NCBI GenBank assembly: GCA_024233005.1
Contig: JACKQE010000013.1
Span: forward strand, 62,001-126,000
Direction of reading: 5' to 3'
Length of the DNA stretch: 64,000 bases
Source: Akkermansiaceae bacterium
Lineage (GTDB): Bacteria; Verrucomicrobiota; Verrucomicrobiia; Verrucomicrobiales; DEV007
Shown: in pieces, positions 25,947 through 34,665 of the stretch
Layout of the letters: each line of letters starts with the position of its first letter
How positions within the stretch are numbered: position 1 is the stretch's first letter
Made by a program: the position numbers and the translations under genes
The notes under the pieces: model-generated
What the model saw: the letters and a program-made list of their open reading frames with translations, nothing else
What the model was told of the DNA's origin: nothing
The model's database searches: none

Positions 25947-26068
25947 GTTGACCACCCGTAAGGGCCGGAAGTGCCGTCGCTGCTCCTGGCTGGCCTCTGG
26001 TCGGAAACGTGGTGCCAGCCCGCCCAAGGGCAATCCCCCCTCCGCATTTGCATTTCCGGGTGGTCAGC
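25947..26068 (+). ncRNA. Candidate structured leader or small RNA upstream of purB
   Basis: GTTGACCACCCG (25947-25958) pairs with CGGGTGGTCAGC (26057-26068) as a 12-bp helix with one G-U wobble, closing a 98-base region. Inside, GGCTGGC (25988-25994) pairs perfectly with GCCAGCC (26014-26020), and a short GCC-CAAG-GGC hairpin lies at 26022-26031. It starts four bases after the kinase stop and ends 46 bases before purB. I could not match it to a known riboswitch or RNA family. The strand is not proven. Confidence 0.4.
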
Positions 26069-26114
26069 GCGAAAGTCCGAGCCCCGCAATCCTTCGCTTT
26101 CTCCTGCCTCACCC

Positions 26115-27542
26115 ATGTCTGACATCCCGAACATCCTCGCCGAACGCTATGCCTCCCCCGCCATGCGCGACATTTGGTCGCCGACCGGACGCATTCGCCT
26201 TGAGCGCCAACTTTGGATCGCTGTGATGAAGGCCCAGCAGGAACTTGGGCTCGACATCCCGAGTGAGGCCATCGCCGCCTATGAGAGTGTCGTCGACCAG
26301 ATTGACACCGACGCCATTGCGGCGCGCGAACGCGTCACCCGGCATGATGTGAAGGCCCGCATCGAGGAGTTCTGCGACCTCGCCGGCCATGAACACATCC
26401 ACAAAGGCATGACCAGCCGAGATCTTACGGAGAATGTTGAGCAACTCCAGATTTACCGCGCCCTGGAGGTTATCCGGCTCAAGACCGCGGCCGCCCTGGT
26501 TCGACTCTCCCGTCGGGCCACGGAACAACGGGACCAGGTGCTCACCGCGCGGACGCACAATGTGGCCGCCCAGGTGACCACCCTCGGGAAACGTCTCGCC
26601 ATGTTCGGGGAGGATCTGAGCGGCGCCTTCGACCAGCTCCTGCATCTCCTCGCGACCTATCCGGTGCGGGGGCTCAAAGGGGCCGCCGGCACGCTGCTCG
26701 ACCAGCTCAGTCTTTTCGATGGCGATGCCGCCCGGGTGGCCCGGCTTGAAGAAAGCGTGGTGCGCCACCTCGGACTGCCCGCCTGCCTCGAAAACACCGG
26801 ACAGGTCTATCCACGCAGCCTTGACTTCCGCGTCATCAGCGTCCTCAACGAACTCGCCTCCGGTCCCTCCAGCTTTGCCAAAACGTGGCGTCTCATGGCC
26901 GGGCACGAGCTCGCCAGCGAAGGCTTCGCCAAAGGTCAGGTCGGCTCCTCGGCAATGCCGCACAAGATGAACAGCCGCTCCTGCGAGCGCATCAACGGAT
27001 TCAAGGTCATTCTCGCCGGCCACCTCACCATGGCGGGTCATTTGGCCGGGGACCAATGGAACGAAGGAGACGTTTCCTGCTCTGTGGTCCGGCGGGTCAT
27101 GCTGCCTGACGCCTTTTTCGCCCTCGACGGACTGTTGGAGACCTTCCTCACGGTGCTCGACCAGATGGAGATCTTCTCCCAGGTCATTGAGCGTGAGACT
27201 GCCCATTACCTACCCTTCCTCCTCACCACAACCGTTCTCATGGAGGCCGTGCGCCGCGGAGCCGGGCGGGAGGCCGCCCATGAAGCCATCAAGGAACACG
27301 CCGTCGACGCCATTCGCGATCTGCGCCGGGGTCTCCGGACGGAGAATGATCTCTTCTCCAGACTTTCCGCCGATCCCCGGCTCGGGCTCACGGCGGCAGA
27401 AATGAGCGACCTCTTCGAACAGGGCAAAGCGAATACGGGGCTCGCGGGAGAACAGGTCGACGCCTTCGCCGCCCACGTCCGCAACCATGTCGCCACCGTC
27501 GTCCCGGAAGCCGCCGCCTACCATCCCGGAGCGATTCTTTAA
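26115..27542 (+). CDS. purB: Adenylosuccinate lyase
   Basis: A 475-residue fumarase/aspartase superfamily enzyme acting twice in purine synthesis (SAICAR to AICAR, adenylosuccinate to AMP). Seen: the N-terminal LAERYASPAMRDIWSPTGRI, HIHKGMTSRDLTENVEQLQI (general-acid region), TARTHNVAAQVTTLGKR (substrate His region), and the superfamily signature loop GSSAMPHKMNSRSCERI near residue 278 with the catalytic Ser. The VTTLGKR form resembles the eukaryotic ADSL branch more than E. coli PurB. The start MSDIPNILAERY is chosen because it begins the conserved domain; the upstream open frame overlaps a structured RNA candidate. Confidence 0.94.
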   Translation: MSDIPNILAERYASPAMRDIWSPTGRIRLERQLWIAVMKAQQELGLDIPSEAIAAYESVVDQIDTDAIAARERVTRHDVKARIEEFCDLAGHEHIHKGMTSRDLTENVEQLQIYRALEVIRLKTAAALVRLSRRATEQRDQVLTARTHNVAAQVTTLGKRLAMFGEDLSGAFDQLLHLLATYPVRGLKGAAGTLLDQLSLFDGDAARVARLEESVVRHLGLPACLENTGQVYPRSLDFRVISVLNELASGPSSFAKTWRLMAGHELASEGFAKGQVGSSAMPHKMNSRSCERINGFKVILAGHLTMAGHLAGDQWNEGDVSCSVVRRVMLPDAFFALDGLLETFLTVLDQMEIFSQVIERETAHYLPFLLTTTVLMEAVRRGAGREAAHEAIKEHAVDAIRDLRRGLRTENDLFSRLSADPRLGLTAAEMSDLFEQGKANTGLAGEQVDAFAAHVRNHVATVVPEAAAYHPGAIL

Positions 27543-27611
27543 CCTCCCGGATCGCGAAAGAATTTGGGAAATCGATTGGTTTTTTTGTCCTATCGGAGGA
27601 ATATTGGCATA

Positions 27612-27626
27612 GTGAAAGCTTTTCAC
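27612..27626. promoter_or_regulatory. Inverted repeat just upstream of the DUF6882 gene
   Basis: GTGAAA-GCT-TTTCAC, a perfect 6-bp dyad with a 3-base centre, ends 11 bases before the ATG at 27638. It could be an operator or part of the translation start region. No matching copy was found elsewhere. Confidence 0.3.
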
Positions 27627-27637
27627 GTCCAGAGGCC

Positions 27638-28129
27638 ATGACCGAGGAAAACTTTCAGGAATTCATCGGCGAATGCACCGTTTACCTGCGCTCGCGCAAC
27701 CGCCTGGCGCAGGAGGAGTTCGGTATCGGAGAATTTGAGCGTTTTGAATACGATTTGTGCACCCGCAAATTCCGCTGGTCCAATGGGGGGGTGATTCAGG
27801 CCGAAGCTGACCTGACCGTGGTGGGCTCCGTCTCGAATGTGACCGAAACCTGGCTCTGGTCCTGGGCCAATCCCTATCTCAATGACATCGATCTTGGGGA
27901 CATCCACATGGTCCGTGATTTCGGGGAGTCTCATGAGATGGAGAAACTCAGCGAAGGCAAATGGAATGCCGACGAAGCCGATGGCTGGGAGATGACTTCG
28001 GTCGCCGCCCGTCTCCTCGAGGCCCAGGCAGCCTACCGCTCGCCTTCAAAAAACGGCTACTTGTTTCTGCTGCTGAACAATCTCCGGTCCGCTGACGACA
28101 CGGACCTGGAAAAGGATCACGATTTTTAG
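27638..28129 (+). CDS. DUF6882 domain-containing protein
   Basis: A 163-residue soluble protein. The central part matches the DUF6882 pattern: CTRKFRWSNGGVIQAEADLT, VVGSVSNVTETWLWSWANPY and, near the C-terminus, MTSVAARLLEAQAAY followed by GYLFLLLNN. The function of the family is unknown. No signal peptide or membrane segment is seen. It stands between purB and prfC with gaps of 95 and 331 bp, so it is probably transcribed alone. Confidence 0.75.
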   Translation: MTEENFQEFIGECTVYLRSRNRLAQEEFGIGEFERFEYDLCTRKFRWSNGGVIQAEADLTVVGSVSNVTETWLWSWANPYLNDIDLGDIHMVRDFGESHEMEKLSEGKWNADEADGWEMTSVAARLLEAQAAYRSPSKNGYLFLLLNNLRSADDTDLEKDHDF

Positions 28130-28460
28130 CCAAAGGCAGCCCCCATTTTTCGGCGATCCGATCACCTCTCCCGGGAGGCGATAAAGTGAACTGCGGCAGA
28201 ATGGAGGGGCCGATTCGACGGCAGACACGGTCAATTCTGACAGCATGTTGGCGCGGAGGCCGGGGAGGAAGCGCCTGGGGATGCTTGCCGACAGATGGAA
28301 AATCCGCCACCGCAGGCAGCTCCACACCAGCCGCCGAAGACTTTCCTTCGGAATTTGCGGATTTTTCACCCCCTGCGGCTCCCAGTCGGCTTGCGCAGAC
28401 CGCATTCATGGGCGAAAAAATCCCCTGCCGCTTCCGGCCCTGCTTTGAGTCCCCCTTTAC
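28130..28460. other. Intergenic region before prfC, nothing firm
   Basis: 331 bases without a convincing gene. Several short frames are open on both strands but have no recognisable sequence. One hairpin is visible, CCGAAG (28334-28339) with CTTCGG (28346-28351), followed after ten bases by ATTTTTC; it is too weak to call a terminator. The prfC promoter presumably lies here. Confidence 0.5.
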
Positions 28461-30086
28461 ATGTCTGCCCCGCTCCCGCCCGAAATCGCCCGTCGCCGGA
28501 CCTTCGCCATCATTTCCCACCCTGACGCCGGGAAAACCACGTTGACGGAGAAATTCCTCCTCTATGGCGGAGCCGTGCAGCTCGCCGGCAGTGTCACCGC
28601 GCGGAAAAACCAGTCCGCCACCACCAGTGACTGGATGGATCTCGAAAAACAACGCGGCATTTCGGTGTCCTCCACCGTGCTCCAGTTCGAATACCGGGAC
28701 TGTGTCATCAATCTCCTCGACACTCCGGGGCACAAAGACTTCTCCGAAGACACCTACCGCGTCCTCACCGCCGTCGATGCCGCGGTCATGGTCATCGACG
28801 CCGGGAAAGGGATCGAAGCGCAGACCCTGAAACTTTTTGAAGTCTGCCGACGGCGCGGCGTGCCGATCTTCACCTTCATGAACAAGCTCGACCGGCCGGC
28901 CCGACCGCCCATCGAGCTGCTCGACGAACTGGAGCGCGTCCTCGGCATTTCCTCGCTCCCCATGAACTGGCCCCTCGGAGACGGACCCGAGTTCAAAGGC
29001 GTTTACGATCGCGAAACGCGGCAGGTCCACCTTTTTGAGAGGGTGAAACACGGCTCCTACCGGGCTCCGGTGAATGTCAGCGACATCGGTGATGAAACAG
29101 TGCGGAAAGTCGTCCCTGAGCACGTCTACAAGCAGGTCACGGAGGATCTCTCACTCTTTGAGGATGTCTCCACCTCCTTTTCTCTCGATGATGTCCGTGC
29201 CGGAAAATTGACCCCGGTTTTCTTTGGCAGCGCGATGAACAATTTCGGCGTCCAGTTGATGCTGGACCGTTTCATCTCCCTCGCCCCACCCCCGGCGGGC
29301 CGGAGCAGCGGGGACCATTTCATCGAACCGGACCGTCCCGGTTTTTCTGGATTTGTCTTCAAAATCCAGGCCAACATGAACCCCAAGCACCGCGACCGGG
29401 TGGCTTTCATCCGCATCGTCTCCGGAGAGTTCACCCGGGACATGGTGGTGACCAACACCCGGAGTGGCAAACCGATGCGGCTCTCCAACTCACAGCGTCT
29501 CTTTGCCCAAGAGCGGGAGACGGTCGACAGCGCCTGGGCGGGCGATGTCGTGGGCATTGTCGGCAACCACGACTTCCTCATCGGGGATACCCTGGCGGAA
29601 GATCCCACGATCGTGTTCGATGAAATTCCCCGGTTCCCTCCAGAGTGTTTCGCGCGACTGCACAACCGCAACACCGCCAAATTCAAGCGTTTCCGCGACG
29701 GGATGGACCAGTTGCTCAAAGAAGGTCTCGCCCAGAGCTTCGAGCCCGTCGGCTCGTTGCAGCGGGTCCCCGTCCTCGGCGCGGTCGGGCCCCTGCAGTT
29801 CGAGGTTCTGCAATACCGCATGGAAACGGAATACGGCGCGGAGTGCCGGCTCGAAAGCGCCCCCTGGGAAGAGGTGCGGTGGATCATTGAGAAAAACCCG
29901 CCGCCTCCCGAGCCCGGCAACCGCCACCGCGAAGTCGTCATCCCCGAGATGCTGCTCCCGCAAAGCGCCACCCTGACCAAGGATGCCCGGGGAAACTGGG
30001 CCGTCCTGTTTCCGGACAAATACTCTGCGGCTTACTTCGAACAGAAAAACGAAGACCGTTTCGAGGTTTTCCGGCAGCCGCTATAG
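28461..30086 (+). CDS. prfC: Peptide chain release factor 3
   Basis: A 541-residue translational GTPase, close to the usual 530. It removes RF1/RF2 from the ribosome after termination. G1 is SHPDAGKTTLTEKFLLYGG, the switch I Thr lies in EKQRGISVSSTVLQF, G3 is DTPGHKDFSEDT and G4 is NKLDR. Further RF3-type segments include MNWPLGDG, PVFFGSAMNNFGVQ, KIQANMNPKHRDRVAF, and PVLGAVGPLQFEVLQYR in domain III. The start coincides with the conserved N-terminus (PPEIARRRTFAIISH). It converges on the minus-strand dehydrogenase gene with a 62-bp gap. Confidence 0.97.
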   Translation: MSAPLPPEIARRRTFAIISHPDAGKTTLTEKFLLYGGAVQLAGSVTARKNQSATTSDWMDLEKQRGISVSSTVLQFEYRDCVINLLDTPGHKDFSEDTYRVLTAVDAAVMVIDAGKGIEAQTLKLFEVCRRRGVPIFTFMNKLDRPARPPIELLDELERVLGISSLPMNWPLGDGPEFKGVYDRETRQVHLFERVKHGSYRAPVNVSDIGDETVRKVVPEHVYKQVTEDLSLFEDVSTSFSLDDVRAGKLTPVFFGSAMNNFGVQLMLDRFISLAPPPAGRSSGDHFIEPDRPGFSGFVFKIQANMNPKHRDRVAFIRIVSGEFTRDMVVTNTRSGKPMRLSNSQRLFAQERETVDSAWAGDVVGIVGNHDFLIGDTLAEDPTIVFDEIPRFPPECFARLHNRNTAKFKRFRDGMDQLLKEGLAQSFEPVGSLQRVPVLGAVGPLQFEVLQYRMETEYGAECRLESAPWEEVRWIIEKNPPPPEPGNRHREVVIPEMLLPQSATLTKDARGNWAVLFPDKYSAAYFEQKNEDRFEVFRQPL

Positions 30087-30148
30087 ACTCCGCAACGCCA
30101 GGTCGCTTTTGGAGACCCCGCGTGCCCGGATGCCCCGCATCCGCGCTC

Positions 30149-33100
30149 TCATTTCAAGGTCTGGAGGTAGGAGACGAGATGCATCAGATCCTCCGGTCCC
30201 AAGATGGCGGCCAAACCGGGAGGCATCAGACTCTGATCCAGTTCCGTCCGCTTGGCCACCTCAGCCCGGTCCACGGATTTGGCTACGCCACCGGGCAGCC
30301 GGAGCTGGAGATCACCGGCGGTCTCCCCGGTGACATAGCCCACAAGCTGTTCTCCTGACTTCGTGGTGATGGCGACGCCTTGGAATCCATGACTGATCGC
30401 CGCGCTGGGGTAGAGAATGGCTTCGACGAGACCCTCTCGGGGAAGTTTCTTGCCGATCTCACTGAGGTCAGGACCGAAATCCACCCCCTGGCCCGCGATG
30501 CGGTGGCACGTGTTGCAGGTGGCCCGGGCAAAAGCGGCTTCACCTTTTTTGTTGTCCCCCGGCATTTCCAGCAGGCTGGCCAGGGAGGGGAAATGGTCGG
30601 CCCCAACGGCCACCGGCACGGGGAGATCCTTGGCGGCATCATTGCGCAAGCCCTGATCAGGACTGCGGGCCAGTGCGAGAGCGGCCCCCGGCTTCAGAAC
30701 CTCGTCGAGCCGGCCTTCCCGGGCAGCTTTGAGCAGTTCACGTCCTCCGGTGGGGGACATCGCCAGCGCATTGACGAGATCTCGTTTCAACTCTGCCGGA
30801 CAATCCTTACTCGTGAGCCGGGACACCAGGAGTGAGGAAGATCCCCGGTCCCCCACTTTGCCGAAGGCGGAAACAAGCGACCGCGCCTTGGGGATTTCCT
30901 GGACTGAACCGGGCTGGAGAAGTTTCCCCGAGGCTCCTCCGTCTTCCAACAGCAGCCTGGCCGCGGTCACCGCTTTGGCGTCCTCCGGATGGGCCACAAT
31001 GAATGCCGCGAGCTCGCTTTCGAAGCCACGGAGATGGAATTTCTCCGCCAGGTCGACAAATTCCGCCGTACCCCGGATCGGAGCGAGCAGACTGTCGAGC
31101 CTGCTGCTGCCACCATCGACCTTAGCCAGGCCTCCCGAGCCCAGTTTCCCGGCGGCATAAAGAGCCGTTTCAGGCTTTCCTTGGGCAAAGAGCGTCGCAT
31201 ACGCCAACTCCCGAGCGGCCGGGTCAGCCTGGAAATCCAGCGCCCGGAGCAACGGTGCGGCATCGGAAGCGGTCAACGCCGCTTGGGCGATCCGGGCAGC
31301 ACTCTCCGGCGCCCGACTGCGCCAAAGAAGCCGGGCCGAGACGTCGGCGGGAAGATTCTGGGCCGCCGCGAGCCGCGTTGCCCAAGTCAAATCAGCTCCG
31401 ATTCCCAGAGCTTCGATCTGCCAACGATCCCCGGCTTCGGCGCGGGTGGCGAGTTCGGCCCACAAGTTGTCGGCCTTTTCGCCGGTGGCATAGCGCAGGG
31501 CCAGGGCGGCCTCGCGACGGACCAGGGGATTGGCATCTTTCACTGCAGAGGCCACGGCGCCGAGCAGGGCCTCCGTGTTGCTGCCGGCCGACTGACGCAG
31601 AACCCTCAGCGCGGTGACCCGGATGTCGGGGTCACTGTCGGAAAGCCCCCGGGTCGCCGACGCAGCATCGAGGCGGCCCAGCAGCCAGAGCGCCCGGGCA
31701 CGGTAGCGGGCCGGATTTCCAGCATCATCGAAGATTTTTTGGAGCGCCTCCTTTGCCGCATCGCCTTTCTCGCGGATCGCTGTCCAAGCGAGATAGCGGG
31801 TCGCTTCGTTGGGATTTTTCAGAGCCAGGAGAGCCCCCTCCAAAGTAGCGGGCAGGGGAGCTGGCGTTTTCGCAGGACCGATCCCTTTGGACGTAACGTG
31901 AAAAATTCGGCCTCTCTCGAGGTCGCCCATGGCGTGACCACCCACACCGGGATCATACCAATCGGCCACATAGAGCGAGCCGTCAGGAGCCACGCAGACA
32001 TCACTGGGACGGAACCAGCGGTTCCGGGTTCCCTCGAGCAGGTTCACCACTTCCGCCTCGTAGCCTGCCCCTTTGGGCTTGACCGGATAGGCCCGCACCA
32101 CGCTTGGCCCGGCGTCGCAGTGGATGACCTGGCCGCGGAAAACCAGGGGCAGGGTTTCGCCTTCGTAAACACAAATACCCGTGGGCGAACCGGCTCCGGT
32201 TTGAAGCAAATTGGGGACCACCCCCGGGTCGTTCTGGTGCCAATGCTGGAGCGGAATCTCCGTCTCCATGCCGACCCGCGGCTCCCGCCAGCCCGCACCG
32301 GTGATTTCGTCGGTGTACCCGTAGTTGCCATACTCCATCACCTGGTTGATGCGGACCCCCTTGTTGCCATCGTCATCGTTGTCACTCTGCCAAAGACTGC
32401 CAAAGGCGTCGATGTCGACTTCCCAGTTGTTGCGGAAATTCCAGCCCAGCATTTCCAGATCAGACCCGTCCAACTCACAGCGGAAGACCATGCCCTGGCG
32501 GTGGGAGCCATTGTTTTCATTGGTGCATTTGACTCCGTGGATGTCGGTGATGAGGTTGCCATCCTTGTCACAGAGCCGCTGCCCGGCATTGCCGAAGTTG
32601 AAATAAAGACGCCCGTCGGGTCCGAAATGGAACGCGTGGATGCCGTGGTCGTGCTGCTTGCCACCGATGCGGGAGAACAGCAGCTCCTTACGGTCACTCC
32701 GACCATCGCCGTTGTCATCATAGAGCGAGAACACTTCCTCCCCGGCACTAACGATGACACGGTTGCCGAGCACGCAAATGCCGTGGGCCGAGTCGATATC
32801 GGTGCCCTGATGGAAGACCGTGGCCCCATCCGCTTTGCCATCACCATCCTTGTCCTCCAGAATGAGGATGCGGTCGCCCTCCCGGCGCTCGCCAAGATGC
32901 CGCCGGTAGTTGACGACCTCGCAAACCCAGACCCTCCCACGGGCATCGACATCGATCGCCGAAGGGCTCAGAACCATGGGTTCGGAAGCAAAAAGCCGGG
33001 TCTCAAGGTCCGGGTGCACCTCCAGGTTGGCCACAGCCTCCGCCGGATCATGGCTCCCATTGGACGACAGAGCCGCCTGCGGTTTGTTGGCCGCGAGCCA

Positions 33101-34540
33101 GCCGCCAGGGGCCTTGTCAAAAAGCAGAAACCGGACGCTGGAGGGCGCATTCCCTCCCTGTTGGCCAAGGCCACCGTCATCCAGTCCGCCCCGGGCGACA
33201 AAACGCCGGACGCCTTCCGGCAACTGGTAGTGCAGCAGCGAGTTGGCATGCACGCCGATCCCGTACGCGGTTTTCTTGCCATCGATCTTTTGTTCACCGC
33301 CGCCCACGTTGTTGACCCGGCTGACCCTGCCCCAGTCGGAAGTGGCTTCCTTCCAATCCAAATCGATCAGCTTCACTTCCTTGCCGTCCGCCAGAATGAG
33401 ACGCGGTTCCGCCCAGTCACTCCAGTCGAAGGCAAAAGAGTCTCCGGCGTCATCGACCACAAGATAGAGGTCCCGCGTCCCTTCGGGCAGGGTGACGTCG
33501 ATAGTCACCGCGTGCCCCGGCGTGCTCTTGTTGATCACGGGGGAAGTGTAAAGAGGTTTGACCCCCGGCTCCCCTTGGGCCGGGGCCGAGGCTGCTTTCG
33601 GCCTTTCCTGGTTTTTGTTGCGTCCCTGGTCTCCTCCGTATTCCAGGGCATTGGATTCCAGAGCCTCCCGGGTCGGACGGGCCGACACCACCCCTTCCCG
33701 GGGGATTTCCAGCTTCAGCGTCCAGGCCACTCCGTTGAGCACGGTCTTGCGGAAATTGTCATCTTCCCAGTTCCAATGGTAATGCAGTCCGGTGAAACCG
33801 AAACCGCGCCCTTCCTGGTAATCCGCTCCCCGCTGGTAGGTCCAGGCGACATGTTGTGGTTCTTTGGCCGCCACTGCTTTGCGCACGTCCGGATTGCCTG
33901 AATGGGTGCCGTCGGGGCGTTTCATGGTGTCCTCCGTCGCGAGGGCGGAAAGGATCGGCGTGATGCCTTCCAGGTTGCCGCGGAAACGCATGTGGAAGTA
34001 CCACTCATCTTCGATTTCGAAAGGCTTGACTCCAAGGGCCGCGGGATGGTCCGGGCAGGGAAGAAAACGGGGTTTCCAAGTGGGATTGACCGACCAGTTG
34101 GTCTCAAAGTAACCGCCCATCCACTCCATCATGCCTTTGCCGCTGGGGCCAATCGGCACCTCGACGCCATAATGCAGACAGGCCAGCCCCGCTCCGGTGC
34201 GCATGACCTTGTCGAACTCGGGCACGTGACCATTGACCAAATGCGCTCCTCCGCCGGAGCAGAAAAACACCACCCCGTTGGCGCCCTTGAAAAACTCACC
34301 CTCATTGGCGGGCCAATTGATGGAATATCGCGCCTCGATCTGCCCGGGGTAGGCTTTTTCCAGCCACTCTCCTATGAGATGGCACCCGGCGGAGTACTCA
34401 TGGGCCCCAAATCCGTGGGAGGTCTTGTGGGAGACGAAACAAAGAACCTTCTTCTCCTGGCCATGGACCGCCGGCAAGGCAGCCAGACCAAGAGCCAGAA
34501 GCAGGGTGCGTGAAAGCAGACTCAGGGAGGCGGGAATCAT
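30149..34540 (-). CDS. ThuA / NPCBM / PVC-type dehydrogenase / HEAT / cytochrome c fusion protein
   Basis: A 1463-residue exported protein (signal peptide MIPASLSLLSRTLLLALGLA, cleavage near VHGQ). Domains in order: ThuA-like glutamine-amidotransferase fold (about 28-270; HKTSHGFGAHEYSAG, FFCSGGGAHLVNGH, CLHYGVEVP); an NPCBM-like carbohydrate-binding domain (about 355-495; YGIGVHANSLLHYQLPEGV); a PVC-type beta-propeller dehydrogenase (about 515-900; GRVWVCEVVNYRRH, ILEDKDGDGKADG, DSAHGICVLGN); HEAT-like repeats (about 920-1230); and a C-terminal cytochrome c with CNTCH near residue 1340 and distal Met in SLMPPG. It probably oxidises a sugar or polyol in the periplasm. The giant-protein operon lies 125 bp upstream on the same strand. 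Confidence 0.9.
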   Translation of the reverse strand: MIPASLSLLSRTLLLALGLAALPAVHGQEKKVLCFVSHKTSHGFGAHEYSAGCHLIGEWLEKAYPGQIEARYSINWPANEGEFFKGANGVVFFCSGGGAHLVNGHVPEFDKVMRTGAGLACLHYGVEVPIGPSGKGMMEWMGGYFETNWSVNPTWKPRFLPCPDHPAALGVKPFEIEDEWYFHMRFRGNLEGITPILSALATEDTMKRPDGTHSGNPDVRKAVAAKEPQHVAWTYQRGADYQEGRGFGFTGLHYHWNWEDDNFRKTVLNGVAWTLKLEIPREGVVSARPTREALESNALEYGGDQGRNKNQERPKAASAPAQGEPGVKPLYTSPVINKSTPGHAVTIDVTLPEGTRDLYLVVDDAGDSFAFDWSDWAEPRLILADGKEVKLIDLDWKEATSDWGRVSRVNNVGGGEQKIDGKKTAYGIGVHANSLLHYQLPEGVRRFVARGGLDDGGLGQQGGNAPSSVRFLLFDKAPGGWLAANKPQAALSSNGSHDPAEAVANLEVHPDLETRLFASEPMVLSPSAIDVDARGRVWVCEVVNYRRHLGERREGDRILILEDKDGDGKADGATVFHQGTDIDSAHGICVLGNRVIVSAGEEVFSLYDDNGDGRSDRKELLFSRIGGKQHDHGIHAFHFGPDGRLYFNFGNAGQRLCDKDGNLITDIHGVKCTNENNGSHRQGMVFRCELDGSDLEMLGWNFRNNWEVDIDAFGSLWQSDNDDDGNKGVRINQVMEYGNYGYTDEITGAGWREPRVGMETEIPLQHWHQNDPGVVPNLLQTGAGSPTGICVYEGETLPLVFRGQVIHCDAGPSVVRAYPVKPKGAGYEAEVVNLLEGTRNRWFRPSDVCVAPDGSLYVADWYDPGVGGHAMGDLERGRIFHVTSKGIGPAKTPAPLPATLEGALLALKNPNEATRYLAWTAIREKGDAAKEALQKIFDDAGNPARYRARALWLLGRLDAASATRGLSDSDPDIRVTALRVLRQSAGSNTEALLGAVASAVKDANPLVRREAALALRYATGEKADNLWAELATRAEAGDRWQIEALGIGADLTWATRLAAAQNLPADVSARLLWRSRAPESAARIAQAALTASDAAPLLRALDFQADPAARELAYATLFAQGKPETALYAAGKLGSGGLAKVDGGSSRLDSLLAPIRGTAEFVDLAEKFHLRGFESELAAFIVAHPEDAKAVTAARLLLEDGGASGKLLQPGSVQEIPKARSLVSAFGKVGDRGSSSLLVSRLTSKDCPAELKRDLVNALAMSPTGGRELLKAAREGRLDEVLKPGAALALARSPDQGLRNDAAKDLPVPVAVGADHFPSLASLLEMPGDNKKGEAAFARATCNTCHRIAGQGVDFGPDLSEIGKKLPREGLVEAILYPSAAISHGFQGVAITTKSGEQLVGYVTGETAGDLQLRLPGGVAKSVDRAEVAKRTELDQSLMPPGLAAILGPEDLMHLVSYLQTLK

Positions 34541-34665
34541 GGCGGGGATTCTCCCCAATTCCTTGCTCGCGGTCAAGCCTGGAGCCATCCCGCATTGCGC
34601 CACGATTGCCGGTTGGGTCAGGCGCAGCCGGAACGGGATCCGGCGAGATGGACAGGGCAACGGCC

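Noticed and set aside
25947..26068. Minus-strand reading of the structured region as a small SRP RNA (contains GGAGCAGC)
   Set aside because: The GGAA tetraloop and flanking symmetric-loop sequence required for SRP RNA are missing.
30989..33901. 970-codon open frame on the plus strand, antisense to the dehydrogenase fusion gene
   Set aside because: It mirrors a certain gene with five recognised domains; its composition is Arg/Pro/Gly-rich with no motifs. Long antisense frames are expected at this GC content.
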